Shown here piece after piece: positions 24,126-33,214 of a DNA stretch of 64,000 nucleotides. Origin of the DNA: Clostridia bacterium (GTDB taxonomy: Bacteria; Bacillota; Clostridia; Oscillospirales; CAG-272); assembly GCA_900763885.1 (NCBI GenBank), contig CAAFLY010000061.1:11839-75838 (forward strand), written 5' to 3'. The notes below the pieces were generated by a model that saw only the letters and a list, made by a program, of their open reading frames with translations, made no database searches and was not told the origin of the DNA. The stretch's first letter is position 1. Every line of letters begins with the position of its first letter. Position numbers and translations under genes: made by a program.

Positions 24126-26063
24126 TTATTTCGAGAGCTGTGCCTTTGTGAAGTCGAGCAGGCCGCCGCAGAGCAGGATCTCCCGCATCCGTTCGCTGAG
24201 AGGACATTCGACCGGGATCTCGACCTTTTTCGTTTCGTTGTATACGGTAAGCGGCTGACCGCACGCGATTTTTTCCCGCAGTCCGGTGAGAGAGAGGGTG
24301 TCTCCCGCGTCGATCTTGTCGTAATCGGCCTCGTTTGCGAATGTCAGCGGCAGAATCCCTGCGTTGATGAGGTTTTGACGGTGGATCCTTGCGAAGGATT
24401 TCACAAGCACCGCCTTCACGCCGAGATACAGCGGAGCCAGAGCCGCGTGTTCACGGGAGGAGCCCTGTCCGTAGTTCGTGCCGCCGACTACGATGCTTGC
24501 GCCGAGCTTCTGCGCACGTTCCGGGAAGTCCGGATCGCATACGGCAAAGCAGTGCTTCGAGATCGCGGGAATGTTCGAGCGCAGCGGCAGGATCTTCGCA
24601 CCTGCGGGCATGATGTGGTCGGTTGTGATGTTGTCACCGACCTTCAGGGAAACGGGGCAGACGATGCTGTCGGCAAGCGGCGCGGTCTCCGGATATTCCT
24701 TGATGTTCGGACCGCGCAGGATCTCCACGTTTTTCGCGTCCTCAGGAGAGGCGGGCAGGGTGATCATGTTGTCGTTTACAGTAAAATGGGCCGGCATATC
24801 GATCTGCGGCATGATTCCTATCGCACGCGGATCGGTGAGGTACCCGGCAATGGCGGATGCGGCTGCCACCTCGGGGGATACGAGATAGATCCTGCCATCC
24901 TTTGTGCCGCTGCGTCCCTCAAAATTCCGGTTGAAGGTGCGCAGGGAAATGCCTCCGGAGTTCGGGGACTGTCCCATACCGATGCACGGCCCGCACGCGG
25001 ATTCCAGTACTCTTGCGCCCGCGTCGATCATATCGTTCAGCGCACCGTTTGCGGAGAGCATGGTCAGCACCTGCTTGGAGCCGGGCGCGATGGCAAGGGA
25101 TACGTCGGGATGGACCGTCTTTCCCTTCAGGATATAGGCGACCTTCATCATATCGACAAAGGAGCTGTTCGTGCAGGAGCCGATGCAGACCTGATCCACC
25201 TTGATCCTGCCGATCTCCGAAAGGGGCGCTACGTTGTCCGGCGAATGGGGACGTGCCGCCATCGGCTCCAGTGCGGAGAGATCGATCGTGACCGTCTCAT
25301 CGTATTCTGCGTCCGGATCGGCACAAAGCGGGACCCAGACCTCGCCTCTGCCCTGCGCGTCCAGAAACGCCTTTGTCACGTCGTCGGAGGGGAAGATGGA
25401 CGTGGTCGCGCCAAGCTCGGCGCCCATATTGGCGATTGTGGCGCGTTCGGGAACGGACAGAGTGGATACGCCCTCGCCGGTATATTCCATGATCTTGCCT
25501 ACGCCGCCCTTGACGGTCAGTCTGCGCAGCACCTCCAGGATCACGTCCTTCGCGGAAACCCAGTCGGAGAGAGAGCCGGTGAGGACAACGTTCACGATCT
25601 TCGGATAGGTGATGTAGTACGCGCCGCCGCCCATCGCCACTGCGACATCCAGTCCGCCCGCGCCGATGGCGATCATGCCGAGTCCGCCACCGGTCGGTGT
25701 ATGGCTGTCGGAGCCGATGAGGGTCTTACCGGGCGCGCCGAACCGTTCGAGATGCACCTGATGGCAGATGCCGTTGCCGGGACGGGAGAAATATATGCCG
25801 TGCTTCTTCGCCACGGAGCCGATGAACCGATGGTCGTCCGCGTTTTCGAAGCCGTTTTGCAGCGTGTTGTGATCGACATACGCCACGGACCGCTCGGTGC
25901 GCACCTGATCGATGCCCATCGCTTCAAATTCGATATATGCCATCGTGCCGGTCGCGTCCTGCGTCAGGGTCTGATCGATCTTCAGACCGATCTCCTGCCC
26001 CTTCACAAATTCGCCGTCGACGACGTGGGCCTTCAGTATTTTTTCCGCAAGTGTGAGTCCCAT
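24126..26063 (-). CDS. acnA: Aconitate hydratase, compact form, 645 aa
   Basis: Interconverts citrate and isocitrate with a [4Fe-4S] cluster. Conserved parts are IGSDSHTPTGGGLGMIAIGAGGLDVA, VCIGSCTNSS (first cluster Cys), SACGPCIGMG (the other two Cys), the NRNFEGRSG substrate loop, GDNITTDHIMPAG, and GGTNYGQGSSREHAA in the C-terminal swivel domain. About 645 residues puts it with the short mitochondrial/clostridial-type aconitases; the classical AcnA of Proteobacteria is near 890. The start at 26063 follows AAAGGA. A consensus promoter lies at 26148-26176, and icd is downstream. Confidence 0.94.
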   Translation of the reverse strand: MGLTLAEKILKAHVVDGEFVKGQEIGLKIDQTLTQDATGTMAYIEFEAMGIDQVRTERSVAYVDHNTLQNGFENADDHRFIGSVAKKHGIYFSRPGNGICHQVHLERFGAPGKTLIGSDSHTPTGGGLGMIAIGAGGLDVAVAMGGGAYYITYPKIVNVVLTGSLSDWVSAKDVILEVLRRLTVKGGVGKIMEYTGEGVSTLSVPERATIANMGAELGATTSIFPSDDVTKAFLDAQGRGEVWVPLCADPDAEYDETVTIDLSALEPMAARPHSPDNVAPLSEIGRIKVDQVCIGSCTNSSFVDMMKVAYILKGKTVHPDVSLAIAPGSKQVLTMLSANGALNDMIDAGARVLESACGPCIGMGQSPNSGGISLRTFNRNFEGRSGTKDGRIYLVSPEVAAASAIAGYLTDPRAIGIMPQIDMPAHFTVNDNMITLPASPEDAKNVEILRGPNIKEYPETAPLADSIVCPVSLKVGDNITTDHIMPAGAKILPLRSNIPAISKHCFAVCDPDFPERAQKLGASIVVGGTNYGQGSSREHAALAPLYLGVKAVLVKSFARIHRQNLINAGILPLTFANEADYDKIDAGDTLSLTGLREKIACGQPLTVYNETKKVEIPVECPLSERMREILLCGGLLDFTKAQLSK

Positions 26064-26147
26064 ATAGTATTCCTTTCTGCTTCCCGTATTGCGCCGTAGA
26101 CTGCATAACAGCTCATAAATATACGGCGTATGTACACTGATACCTAT

Positions 26148-26176
26148 ATTATACCACACAGAATGAATCGTGTCAA
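26148..26176 (-). promoter_or_regulatory. Promoter of the aconitase-icd operon
   Basis: Minus strand: perfect TTGACA (26171-26176), 17-base spacer, perfect TATAAT (26148-26153) with TGG extended -10. A fully consensus promoter implies strong basal transcription. Confidence 0.9.
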
Positions 26177-26274
26177 CCGACAGAATGCAAAAACCGCGGG
26201 AATCATCGGATATAAGCGGGGATTGCTGCATGAAAATCGGAGTGTCACGTCATTTCGCGTGGGAGGTTTTTGGA

Positions 26275-26324
26275 TAAAAAAACGTTCCTGTGCCGTGGGG
26301 GGTGATCGATACGGCAAGGAACGT
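26275..26324 (-). terminator. Terminator after the MscS gene
   Basis: On the minus strand ACGTTCCT-T-GCCGT pairs with ACGGC-AC-AGGAACGT, followed by TTTTTT. Confidence 0.85.
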
Positions 26325-26332
26325 CCTTTTGG

Positions 26333-27139
26333 TTACTGGGTCACATGTACGTCGAGCTGCGGATACGGGATCGAGATGCCGAACTGATCGAACGCCTTTT
26401 TCACGTCCTCAAACATGGCAAAGTACACGGTCCAGTAATTCTCGGCTTCCACCCACAGACGGAGCTTGACGGTGATCGCGGAGTCTCCGTGTCCGGCAAT
26501 CAATACCTCCGGCGCGGGATCCTTCAGCACATTGTCGTCGCTGGCAGCCGTCGCGAGAAGCACCTTGCGCGCAAGATCGAGATCGGTGTTGTACGATATG
26601 TTGAAGTCGAAATCAATCCGGCGCGTGGATTCCGTGGAGAGGTTGTTGATGCTGCAGCCGGTGAGCTGACTGTTCGGCACAGCGACGCTCTGGTTGTCCG
26701 GTGTGATGAGGGTCGTGTAGTAGAGTCCGATGTCCTTGACCACACCGGATACGCTGCCCGCGATGATGAAGTCGCCGACATGGAACGGGCGGCACACCAC
26801 GAGCACAACACCGGAGGCGATGTTGGACAGACCGCCCTGGAGCGCCAGACCGATCGCCAGACCGACGGTACCGAGCAGAGCGATGATGGAGGACGACGGT
26901 ACGCCGAGCTTTTCCACCACGGCGATGAGCAGCACGAGCTTGAGGACCACGCGCGCGGCGTTGGTCATGAAGGACTGGATATTGACCTCCATCCGTTCAT
27001 AAAGCTTCGTGTGAGCGATTTTCCTGACAAGTACGTCGATGACCTTGCAGCCGACGAGGAGGATCAGCAGAGCGATGATGATCCGGATCGCACCGGGCAA
27101 AAGGGTATCGGATAAGAAGCTGGTCAGCCATTCAGGCAT
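26333..27139 (-). CDS. mscS: Small-conductance mechanosensitive channel, MscS family, 268 aa
   Basis: Membrane-tension-gated channel that lets solutes out on osmotic downshock. Three predicted transmembrane helices: residues 15-35, 55-78 and the pore helix near 85-115, rich in Gly and Ala (IIALLGTVGLAIGLALQGGLSNIASG). After it comes the beta domain (RPFHVGDFIIAGSVSGVVKDIGLYYTTLITPDNQSVAVPNSQL) and the C-terminal alpha/beta cap (FDQFGISIPYPQLDVHV). Length is that of the minimal family. The start at 27139 follows AAAGGATG. It has its own promoter and terminator. Confidence 0.94.
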   Translation of the reverse strand: MPEWLTSFLSDTLLPGAIRIIIALLILLVGCKVIDVLVRKIAHTKLYERMEVNIQSFMTNAARVVLKLVLLIAVVEKLGVPSSSIIALLGTVGLAIGLALQGGLSNIASGVVLVVCRPFHVGDFIIAGSVSGVVKDIGLYYTTLITPDNQSVAVPNSQLTGCSINNLSTESTRRIDFDFNISYNTDLDLARKVLLATAASDDNVLKDPAPEVLIAGHGDSAITVKLRLWVEAENYWTVYFAMFEDVKKAFDQFGISIPYPQLDVHVTQ

Positions 27140-27182
27140 GAAAAACACATCCTTTCGATAAGGGAACTGTAACCTGTCTACT

Positions 27183-27211
27183 ATTATACTGTATCCGGCG
27201 CGAAAAATCAA
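27183..27211 (-). promoter_or_regulatory. mscS promoter
   Basis: Minus strand: TTGATT (27206-27211), 17-base spacer, TATAAT (27183-27188). Confidence 0.8.
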
Positions 27212-27293
27212 CGGGATGGTGTGATATTTCAGAAATGTTCACAAAACGGAGAGAAATTTGTGCAAATAGGCGCGGGGTGCGGACGGTGCCGCG

Positions 27294-29576
27294 TCACTTC
27301 CGCAGCTCCACTCTGCGGATCTTACCGGAGATCGTTTTCGGCAGCTCCGGCAAAAATTCCACGATGCGCGGGTATTTGTAGGGCGCTGTATGCTCCTTGA
27401 CGTAGGTCTGGATCTCCTTTTTCAGCGCGTCCGAACCTTCCTTACCCTTGACAAGCACAATGGACGCCTTGACGACCTGTCCGCGGATCGGATCGGGAAC
27501 GGCGGTGATGGCGCATTCCAGCACATACGGCAGCTCCATGATCACGGATTCGATCTCAAACGGCCCGATGCGATAGCCGGAGGACTTGATCACATCGTCG
27601 ATCCGTCCGACATACCAGAAATAGCCGTCCTCATCGCGCCATGCCGTGTCGCCGGTGTGGTAATAACCGTCGTGCCATACCTTCTTCGTCGCTTCCTCAT
27701 CGTGGTAGTAGCCGAGGAACAGACCGCACGGCACGCCTTCCTTCGTCCGCACCACGATCTCGCCCGTTTCACCGACGTCGCAGGAGCGTCCGTCCGCGTC
27801 CACGATATCCACATCGTACATGGGCGACGGATGGCCCATCGAGCCCGGCTTCGGCGTGTCTCCGACAAAGTTGCCGATGGTGAGCGTGGTCTCCGTCTGA
27901 CCGAAGCCCTCCATCAGCGACAGGCCCGTATATTCGCGGAACTTGTAGAACACCTCCGGATTGAGCGCTTCTCCGGCGATGGTGGCATGCTTCAGCGAGG
28001 ACAGATCGTAGTTTTCGAGATGCTCCTTGATGAAGAAGCGGAACATGGTCGGCGGCGCGCAGAAGGTCGTGATGTGGTACCGGGCAAAGAGCGGCAGCAG
28101 ATCGTGCGCGTCGAATTTGTCAAAGTCATACGCAAACACGCAGCTTTCGCAGAGCCACTGGCCGTACAGCTTGCCCCAGAGCGCCTTGCCCCAGCCGGTA
28201 TCGGAGATCGTGAAGTGGATCCCCTCCGGATCGACGTTGTGCCAGTACCGGGCGGTGATATAGTGGCCGAGCGCGTATTTGAAGCTGTGTGCCGCGACCT
28301 TCGGGTATCCCGTTGTACCGGAGGTGAAGAGCATGTACATCGGTTTGTCGCCGCAGACGTCCACACGTCTTTCCCAGGTATCGGGATAGTTCATAAACTC
28401 CGTGTCGAAGGAGTGCCAGCCGTCGCGCTCCCCGTGCGAGATCATCTTGATGAGACCCGGATCGACCGCGGCTGCCGCGTTTTCGGCGTGCATGGCGGTT
28501 TCCCCATCGGCGGTGCAGACAATGGCGCGCACATCGGCGGCCTTGTAGCGGTAGGCGAAATCCTTTTCCACGAGCATGAATGTGGCAGGGATCGCGACCG
28601 CGCCGAGCTTATGGAGTGCCAGAGAGGCGATCCAGAACTGCCAGTGCCGCTTCAGCACGAGCATAACGGTATCCCCCTCGCGGATGCCGAGCGACACGAA
28701 ATAGTTTGCCGCGCGGTTGGAGAGCAGAGACAGCTCGCGGAAGGTGAACAGAGTCTCGTTCTTTTCGCGGTCGAGGTGTAAAAGCGCGAGCTTGTCGGGG
28801 CATTTTGCGGCAAGAGCGTCCACAACATCGTAGGCAAAGTTGAACTTGTCCGCGTCGTGGAAGCGGATTTCCTTGAGTTTTCCGTTTTCCTCCACGCATT
28901 CGACGAATTTCGCGGCGACCGGATCCTTCGGCAGAGGCGAGAGGGTGTTGTATTTGACCTCGGGCAGGACAGGGGTTTCCAGATTCTCCGGATAATCGTA
29001 CGCCGCCGCTCCGCTTGCGATGATGACAGCGAGGAACCGGCACTCTTCACCGTCCACGGCGATCATACCGTGCGGCTTGGAGCTGTCGTAATAGATGGAG
29101 TCGCCCGGTTCCAGGATCTCCTCATGGCCGTCGATCACGGTTTTCAGTCTGCCGGAGAGGATATAGTCGAATTCATGGCCCTCGTGACGGCTCAGCTTGA
29201 TCGGTGCGTGCTGCTCCTCCAGCGAGAAGGGCGCGGTGACGACAAAGGGCTCAACGGTCTTGTTCTTGAACAGCGGCGCCAGGTTTTCATAACGGAAGCC
29301 GCGCCGCCGTGCGATCGGAAGTCCGCGGCCTGCCCGGGTGATGCTGTATTCCTCCAGCGTCGGACTTTCGCCCTTCAGGAGGTCGGTGGTATCCACGCCG
29401 AGCCTTGCAGCGCACTTATAAATGAAGGTGAAAGTAAAATCCGTCTCCCCGGCCTCGAGGGTGCGATAATTTTCCAGCGACACGCCGGTGCACTGCGCCA
29501 TTTCCGCCTCGGAGATACCAAGGATCTCTCTCGACTCCCGAATACGGTGCGCGACTTCTTTGATGATCTTTTCCAT
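27294..29576 (-). CDS. XRE regulator-cupin-acyl-CoA synthetase fusion, 760 aa
   Basis: Three domains in one frame. Residues 4-68 form an XRE-type helix-turn-helix (VAHRIRESREILGISEAEMAQCTGVSLENYRTLEAG). Residues about 115-195 form a cupin (SRHEGHEFDYILSGRLKTVIDG, LEPGDSIYYDSSKPHGM). Residues about 225-760 form an ANL-superfamily acyl-CoA synthetase with the P-loop MLFTSGTTGYPKVA, the GFGQTETT motif, the hinge region YHTGDTAWRDEDGYFWYVGRIDD and the C-terminal catalytic lysine in PKTISGKIRR. It is closest in style to medium-chain or aromatic acyl-CoA ligases. The XRE-cupin pair alone is a known regulator type; here it is joined to an enzyme. The ATG at 29576 follows CAGGAG and the gene lies behind a T-box leader. 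The acyl substrate is unknown. Confidence 0.88.
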   Translation of the reverse strand: MEKIIKEVAHRIRESREILGISEAEMAQCTGVSLENYRTLEAGETDFTFTFIYKCAARLGVDTTDLLKGESPTLEEYSITRAGRGLPIARRRGFRYENLAPLFKNKTVEPFVVTAPFSLEEQHAPIKLSRHEGHEFDYILSGRLKTVIDGHEEILEPGDSIYYDSSKPHGMIAVDGEECRFLAVIIASGAAAYDYPENLETPVLPEVKYNTLSPLPKDPVAAKFVECVEENGKLKEIRFHDADKFNFAYDVVDALAAKCPDKLALLHLDREKNETLFTFRELSLLSNRAANYFVSLGIREGDTVMLVLKRHWQFWIASLALHKLGAVAIPATFMLVEKDFAYRYKAADVRAIVCTADGETAMHAENAAAAVDPGLIKMISHGERDGWHSFDTEFMNYPDTWERRVDVCGDKPMYMLFTSGTTGYPKVAAHSFKYALGHYITARYWHNVDPEGIHFTISDTGWGKALWGKLYGQWLCESCVFAYDFDKFDAHDLLPLFARYHITTFCAPPTMFRFFIKEHLENYDLSSLKHATIAGEALNPEVFYKFREYTGLSLMEGFGQTETTLTIGNFVGDTPKPGSMGHPSPMYDVDIVDADGRSCDVGETGEIVVRTKEGVPCGLFLGYYHDEEATKKVWHDGYYHTGDTAWRDEDGYFWYVGRIDDVIKSSGYRIGPFEIESVIMELPYVLECAITAVPDPIRGQVVKASIVLVKGKEGSDALKKEIQTYVKEHTAPYKYPRIVEFLPELPKTISGKIRRVELRK

Positions 29577-29634
29577 GTGACAAGCTCCTGTTCTATATGG
29601 ATTTTTGGACTGTCGGGGCTGTCTTTTGACAAAC

Positions 29635-29925
29635 AAAAAATCCGCCCCAAAATGCTTTGAGACGGATGATACATCCGCGGTACCACTCAAATTGCATCGT
29701 ACAGCTGCGATGCCACTCTGCGGGTTCAGACAAACCCTCTGCACTCACGCGGCAGCACACGGGGAACGATTACTCAGCGGATGATACGATCACGCCTTTC
29801 CTTTCCCGACTCGGAAGGGATAGAACCGCGTCTCACGATACCTGCATTCCACCACCGCAGGCTCTCTGGCTCGTGCATCAGACAGGATTCCGTCTTCGTC
29901 AACGTCTTTCTTTGGAAGTGCCTTT
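29635..29925 (-). promoter_or_regulatory. T-box leader (tRNA-sensing riboswitch)
   Basis: The minus strand contains GAGTGGTACCGCGGA at 29674-29688, matching the conserved T-box sequence. Upstream lie stem-I-like elements: AGAGAGCC and GGTGGTGGAATGC (distal loop style), with GTCT/AGAC and CACGA/TCGTG pairings. Downstream ATCCGTCTC pairs with GGGGCGGAT and runs into T6 (29635-29667), giving the terminator that competes with the antiterminator. The specifier codon is not certain (TTC, TAT and ATC can be read in the loop). The T in TGGT predicts a tRNA with A73, which fits Phe, Tyr or Ile and disfavours Trp and Ser. Confidence 0.88.
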
Positions 29926-29954
29926 ATTATAGCACGACGGCTCCTCTTTGTCAA
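29926..29954 (-). promoter_or_regulatory. Promoter of the T-box transcript
   Basis: Minus strand: perfect TTGACA (29949-29954), 17-base spacer, perfect TATAAT (29926-29931). Confidence 0.9.
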
Positions 29955-30046
29955 GTGTGCAAAACCGGAAGAAAATCGGTGCACTGCCCGGCAAAAATCG
30001 TGAAAAAACGACAGAGAGATTTTTCACTCTGATTTGCCCTCCCGTA

Positions 30047-30075
30047 TTGCAAAATGGCGCGGGATATGCTAAAAT
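30047..30075 (+). promoter_or_regulatory. Promoter of the GH38 operon
   Basis: TTGCAA at 30047-30052, 17-base spacer, TAAAAT at 30070-30075 with TGC extended -10. It diverges from the T-box promoter. Confidence 0.65.
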
Positions 30076-30154
30076 GAAAACAGCGAACCCGGCGGCATAC
30101 AAACAGACCATATCCCGCCGGAGACCACAGATATACAGATATAAGGAGAGAACC

Positions 30155-33100
30155 ATGCAGTACGACCGTTATGTAAACCGCACATATCAGAAATTCGACC
30201 GGATGATAGGCGCCTATGCCGGTCACATTTTCAAAAAGCTCACGAAGCTCGACGAGCTGTCCGCCTATCCGACGATGGATCATCTGCGTCTGCCGCCGGA
30301 TCCCGCTCTGCTGCAGCCGATCACAGCCGGAGCTGTATGGGGCGAAAGATGGGGCAATCTCTGGCTCCACGCGGACGTTGCCGTGCCTGAGGAATGCGCC
30401 GGAGAGACCTTCTGCGTGATCCCTGATGCCAACGCTGTAGAGATCCTCTGCTTCAAAAACGGAGTTCCCGCCGGAATCATCAACTCGAAAAACAACTTTT
30501 TAGGCGGTCAGCACTCCGCGATGTTCGTCGCGCGGAACGCTGTGGCGGGTGAACGCTTCGCGCTCGATTTTGAATGCTACGCCGGTCACGAGGGAGAGAT
30601 TTTCACGCACCGCTTTGACGGACTGTGGCTCTGCGTCCTCGACCGCGCGATCTGCGATCTCGTGTTCGATCTATCCACGGTCCTCCAGATGGCGCGTCTG
30701 CCTGCCGAGGATTTCCTCGCGAAAACCGCCAACGAATGCCTCATGAACGCCTTCCCGTATCTCGTGGAGGAAATCGACTACGCGGATATGGCGGATGTGT
30801 ACGCGTCCGTGGCGCCGATCCGTGCCGCTCTGGCTCCCGCGCTGGAAAAATCGGACTTTACCGATCCGACGCGCGGCTTTGTCGGTGTGATCGGCCATTC
30901 CCACATGGACACCGCGTGGCTCTGGCCGGTGGCGGAAACGGTGCGGAAATGCGCGCGCACCTATTCCGAGGTGCTCACGCTGATGGACATCTACCCGGAA
31001 TACACCTTTATCCAGTCCTCCGCGCTCCATCTCGATTGGATGCGCAGGGAATATCCCGCGATTTTCGCAGGCATTCAGAAGCGCGTGGCGGAGGGCAGAT
31101 ATGAGCCGAACGGCGGCGTGTGGGTCGAATGCGACTGCAACATCACCGGCGGCGAATCGATGGTGCGTCAGTTCCTCTACGGACAGCGCTTCACCCGGAA
31201 GTATTTCGGCTACACCTCCGACACGTTCTGGCTTCCGGATACCTTCGGCTACAACGCGGCGATCCCCCAGATCATGCAGGGCTGCGGCGTGAAATATTTC
31301 TATACGACCAAAATGGGCTGGAGCGATCTCAATCCGTTCCCGGCGGACACCTTTGTCTGGCGCGGCATGGACGGCAGCGAGGTCATCACGCACCTAAACA
31401 TCATGCACTGCCTGCCCGACGTCCAGAACGTCAAGCGCGCGATCGATGAGATCCGTGACAAGCGTTCGTCCTCCGATAAGCTCCTGGCATACGGATTCGG
31501 CGACGGCGGCGGCGGTCCTACCTACGCGATGCTTGAATATCTGCGCCGCGAACGGGATGTGGCGGGACTGCCGGAGATCCAGCCGGTGACGGTCAGCGGA
31601 TTCATGCACCGACTGGAGAAATCCCGCGATACACTGCCGCTGCACGATGGCGAGCTGTATCTCGAATTCCACCGCGGTACGCTCACCTCCATGCACGACA
31701 TCAAGCGGAACAACCGCCGCGCCGAGGAAGCGATGCACGATCTCGAATGGGCGAACGTTCTCTCCGGCAAGGCGCGCTGTGAGGAGACCGATGGACTGTA
31801 CGAGGTGCTGCTCAAAAACCAGTTCCACGACATTCTGCCCGGCACCTCCATCGAATGCGTGAATGTGCTGGCGCGGAAGGAGGTCGGCGAGATCATCACC
31901 CGCGCGAAAGCGATTGCCGGGGCATATCTCGATACGCTGACGGAAGGGACGGACGACACGGTCACTGCGGCGAACAGTCTCTCCTTTGACCGGAATGAAG
32001 TCGTCACGCTCGCCGGAAAAACCGGGGTCGTCGGGCACAATACGCAGTCCTACACCGCCATCGACGGCACGGCAAAGACCGATGTGGAGGCGGCGATCCC
32101 GGCGTTCGGCAGCACCGTGCTCCGTCTCACCGACGCGGAGTGCACCGCTTTGTCTCCGTTTGCCGCGGACGATCATACGCTGGAAACCCCGTATTATTCC
32201 GTGATCTTTGACGCGGACGGCTACATCTCCTCCCTCATCGACAAACGCGTGGGCAGACAGATCCGCAATCTCCACGGCGCGCCTCTCGGTACGCTGTGGC
32301 TGGGCGAGGATGTGCCGACCACCTACGACAACTGGGAGATCGAGGACGATATTTTCCGCCGTCTGAAGCCTGTGACCGGGAAAATGACCCGCCGGGAAAC
32401 TGTATCCGAGGGTGCTGTGGAATACCGGATCCGCACGACGTACAATCTCGGCAAAAAGTCCGCCATCGTGATCGACACCGTGTTCTATGCCCATAACCCG
32501 CGCATCGATTTCGTCTCACGAGTGGATTGGGACGAACGGCACACGCTTTTGAAGGTCGGCTTTGACGTGGATGTGCGCGCGTTCACGGTCAAAAACGAGA
32601 TCCAGTTCGGCTACATGGAACGGCCGACGACGCGCAACACCTCCCTGGAAGCGGCGAAATTCGAGGTCTGCAACCATCGCTATTCCGACCTGTCCGAGAG
32701 TCGGTACGGTGTGGCGGTCCTAAACGACTGCAAGTACGGCATTTCTGTAGAGGGCGGCGATATGCGTCTGACCCTCCACAAGGGCGGCTGTCATCCCGAT
32801 CCGACAAACGACCGCGGCGTACACGATATGACCTGGTCGCTCCTGCCGCATACCGGCGCGTTCTCCGCGGAAAATGTGGTGCGCGAGGCACACGCGATGA
32901 ATCATCCGCCGATTCTGCACGCGGGAAAAGCCGAGGTTGCGCCGATCTGCCGTGTGGACGAATCAAACATCCTCTGCGACACGGTAAAGATGGCGGAGGA
33001 CGTGGAAAACGCGTTTGTGCTCCGGCTCTACGAATGCGAACGGAACCGCACAACGGCACATATCACGATCCCGACCGCATGCCGCGTGTGGCGCACGAAT

Positions 33101-33205
33101 ATGCTGGAAGAGAAGATTGAAGAGCTGCCCATGACGGCGGACCACACCGTGGAGGTGTCGTTCCATCCGTTCGCCATCGAAACGCTCCTTTGCGAGAGAA
33201 AATGA
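30155..33205 (+). CDS. Alpha-mannosidase, GH38, 1016 aa
   Basis: Retaining zinc-dependent exo-alpha-mannosidase. The catalytic domain opens with IGHSHMDTAWLWPV near residue 247 (zinc His and Asp). The nucleophile is Asp362 in WLPDTFGYN. FKHQFHDILPGTS-type LKNQFHDILPGTSIE, with further active-site His and Asp, follows near residue 560. The C-terminal half is the beta-sandwich region typical of GH38. There is no signal peptide, so it degrades imported mannosides in the cytoplasm. ATAAGGAGAG precedes the ATG. It is followed after nine bases by a clan-D glycosidase gene, forming a glycan-use operon. Confidence 0.93.
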   Translation: MQYDRYVNRTYQKFDRMIGAYAGHIFKKLTKLDELSAYPTMDHLRLPPDPALLQPITAGAVWGERWGNLWLHADVAVPEECAGETFCVIPDANAVEILCFKNGVPAGIINSKNNFLGGQHSAMFVARNAVAGERFALDFECYAGHEGEIFTHRFDGLWLCVLDRAICDLVFDLSTVLQMARLPAEDFLAKTANECLMNAFPYLVEEIDYADMADVYASVAPIRAALAPALEKSDFTDPTRGFVGVIGHSHMDTAWLWPVAETVRKCARTYSEVLTLMDIYPEYTFIQSSALHLDWMRREYPAIFAGIQKRVAEGRYEPNGGVWVECDCNITGGESMVRQFLYGQRFTRKYFGYTSDTFWLPDTFGYNAAIPQIMQGCGVKYFYTTKMGWSDLNPFPADTFVWRGMDGSEVITHLNIMHCLPDVQNVKRAIDEIRDKRSSSDKLLAYGFGDGGGGPTYAMLEYLRRERDVAGLPEIQPVTVSGFMHRLEKSRDTLPLHDGELYLEFHRGTLTSMHDIKRNNRRAEEAMHDLEWANVLSGKARCEETDGLYEVLLKNQFHDILPGTSIECVNVLARKEVGEIITRAKAIAGAYLDTLTEGTDDTVTAANSLSFDRNEVVTLAGKTGVVGHNTQSYTAIDGTAKTDVEAAIPAFGSTVLRLTDAECTALSPFAADDHTLETPYYSVIFDADGYISSLIDKRVGRQIRNLHGAPLGTLWLGEDVPTTYDNWEIEDDIFRRLKPVTGKMTRRETVSEGAVEYRIRTTYNLGKKSAIVIDTVFYAHNPRIDFVSRVDWDERHTLLKVGFDVDVRAFTVKNEIQFGYMERPTTRNTSLEAAKFEVCNHRYSDLSESRYGVAVLNDCKYGISVEGGDMRLTLHKGGCHPDPTNDRGVHDMTWSLLPHTGAFSAENVVREAHAMNHPPILHAGKAEVAPICRVDESNILCDTVKMAEDVENAFVLRLYECERNRTTAHITIPTACRVWRTNMLEEKIEELPMTADHTVEVSFHPFAIETLLCERK

Positions 33206-33214
33206 GGTATAGCT

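Noticed and set aside
22911..26099. Very long open frame of over 1000 codons on the plus strand
   Set aside because: It lies exactly opposite icd and aconitase. GC-rich codons on one strand leave long open frames on the other; its composition (His, Arg, Val-rich) has no domain and no ribosome binding site.
27390..28781. Plus-strand frame of 463 codons
   Set aside because: Antisense to the acyl-CoA synthetase domain with no recognisable motif.
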